Under the pieces are notes generated by a model that was not told the origin of the DNA, ran no database searches, and worked only from the letters and a program-made list of their open reading frames with translations. Position numbers and translations under genes: made by a program. Of a stretch of 64,000 nt of DNA, positions 63,667 through 64,000 are shown piece after piece; position 1 is the stretch's first letter; each line of letters starts with the position of its first letter. The DNA is from Fructilactobacillus florum DSM 22689 = JCM 16035 (lineage in GTDB: Bacteria > Bacillota > Bacilli > Lactobacillales > Lactobacillaceae), in contig NZ_AYZI01000003.1 of the NCBI RefSeq assembly GCF_001436645.1, positions 111,360-175,359 on the forward strand. Reading direction: 5' to 3'.

Positions 63667-63737
63667 CAGGGATAGTAGGAATCGAACCCACATCAGCGGT
63701 TTTGGAGACCGACATACTACCGTTGTACTATATCCCT
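63667..63737 (-). tRNA. tRNA-Trp (anticodon CCA)
   Basis: Acceptor AGGGATA/TATCCCT with G73 and anticodon loop CTCCAAA. All arms pair well. Confidence 0.95.
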
Positions 63738-63742
63738 ATAGA

Positions 63743-63825
63743 TGGAGGGGAGTGGATTCGAACCACCGAACCCGAAGGAGCGGATTTACAGTCCGCCGCG
63801 TTTAGCCAGACTTCGCTACCCCTCC
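63743..63825 (-). tRNA. tRNA-Tyr (anticodon GTA)
   Basis: Acceptor GGAGGGG pairs with CCCCTCC, A73. The anticodon loop is CTGTAAA and a class II variable arm (TCCTTCGGG region) is present. Confidence 0.95.
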
Positions 63826-63830
63826 ATAAA

Positions 63831-63903
63831 TGGCGCGGGACAGAATCGAACTGCCGACACACGGAGCTTCAATCCGTTGCTCTACCAACTGAGCTACCGA
63901 GCC
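63831..63903 (-). tRNA. tRNA-Phe (anticodon GAA), with an acceptor-stem mismatch
   Basis: The D-, anticodon- (ACGGA-TTGAAGC-TCCGT) and T-arms are canonical. In the acceptor stem GGCTCGG faces CCGCGCC, so position 4 (U) opposes position 69 (C). The usual Phe sequence has CCGAGCC here. A73 is present. Confidence 0.92.
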
Positions 63904-63964
63904 AAACCATCTATGACATTAATCAGTATAAAACTATTAAATTGTAGTTGCAAGACTGCAACAA

Positions 63965-64000
63965 CGGTTCGTACGAGACTCGAACTCGTGATCTCCTGCG
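63965..64000 (-). tRNA. tRNA-Asp, 3' part (cut by window end)
   Basis: Only the 3' half is visible: anticodon-stem strand GCAGG, variable loop AGATC, T-arm ACGAG-TTCGAGT-CTCGT, acceptor ACGAACC and G73. G73, the GCAGG stem and position before Phe fit tRNA-Asp. The anticodon is outside the window, so the identity is inferred. Confidence 0.75.

Overview
The window looks like a chromosomal segment of a low-to-moderate GC Gram-positive of the family Lactobacillaceae. This rests on gene order (thrS-infC-rpmI-rplT-yqeG-yqeH-yhbY-nadD-yqeK-rsfS-yqeM; dnaI-dnaB-nrdR-coaE-mutM-polA-murC), on T-box control of thrS and argS, on strong Gly-Gly-rich Shine-Dalgarno sites, and on a peptidoglycan cassette that fits an L-Lys-D-Asp cross-bridge. 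Genus and species cannot be fixed from the sequence alone.

Layout. 1-12.2 kb: a partial SpoU-type rRNA methyltransferase, a YidC2 lipoprotein insertase, a Bax-inhibitor-1 membrane protein, two tandem single-domain glutamate-cysteine-ligase-like genes, then a tightly overlapped ribosome-assembly and NAD operon (rpmF back to yqeG). 12.3-15.8 kb: rplT, rpmI and infC with a long attenuator leader and an AUA start codon for IF3, then thrS under a T-box. 15.8-27.4 kb: replication and repair (dnaI, dnaB, nrdR, coaE, mutM, polA), murC, a soluble FtsK-type translocase, ytpR and a thioredoxin. 27.5-44.5 kb: trmB, ecsBA, hit, prsA, yhaNO, a class A PBP, argS behind a second T-box, tRNA-Gly(CCC), and murE-aslA-racD for the D-Asp branch. 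44.5-47.8 kb: an OhrR-like regulator, tRNA-Leu(CAG), paired TMEM175-type channel genes and paired fluoride channels.

From about 48 to 63.2 kb the window turns markedly AT-rich and mosaic. It holds a frameshifted and truncated conjugative coupling protein, a higBA toxin-antitoxin pair whose toxin mRNA appears leaderless, unknown small genes, a redox/detoxification cluster, a truncated quinone reductase, a Fic protein lacking its catalytic His, a serine recombinase, an AbrB-Doc toxin-antitoxin pair, the orphan C-terminus of a sortase-anchored surface protein, and an N-terminally truncated tyrosine integrase. The segment ends in a minus-strand tRNA array (Asp partial, Phe, Tyr, Trp, His, Cys, Leu).

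The most coherent new-looking system is the redox cluster at 52.9-59.1 kb. Six promoters there share the architecture TTGCNN-N19-TANNNT with an AAGT..ACTT dyad filling the 19-bp spacer. This is the signature of a MerR-type regulator, and one MerR gene, which lacks cysteine, sits in the middle. The predicted regulon links an aldo/keto reductase, two short-chain dehydrogenase-like proteins, a membrane-anchored flavodoxin-fold protein, a soluble flavodoxin, an MFS exporter and the regulator itself.
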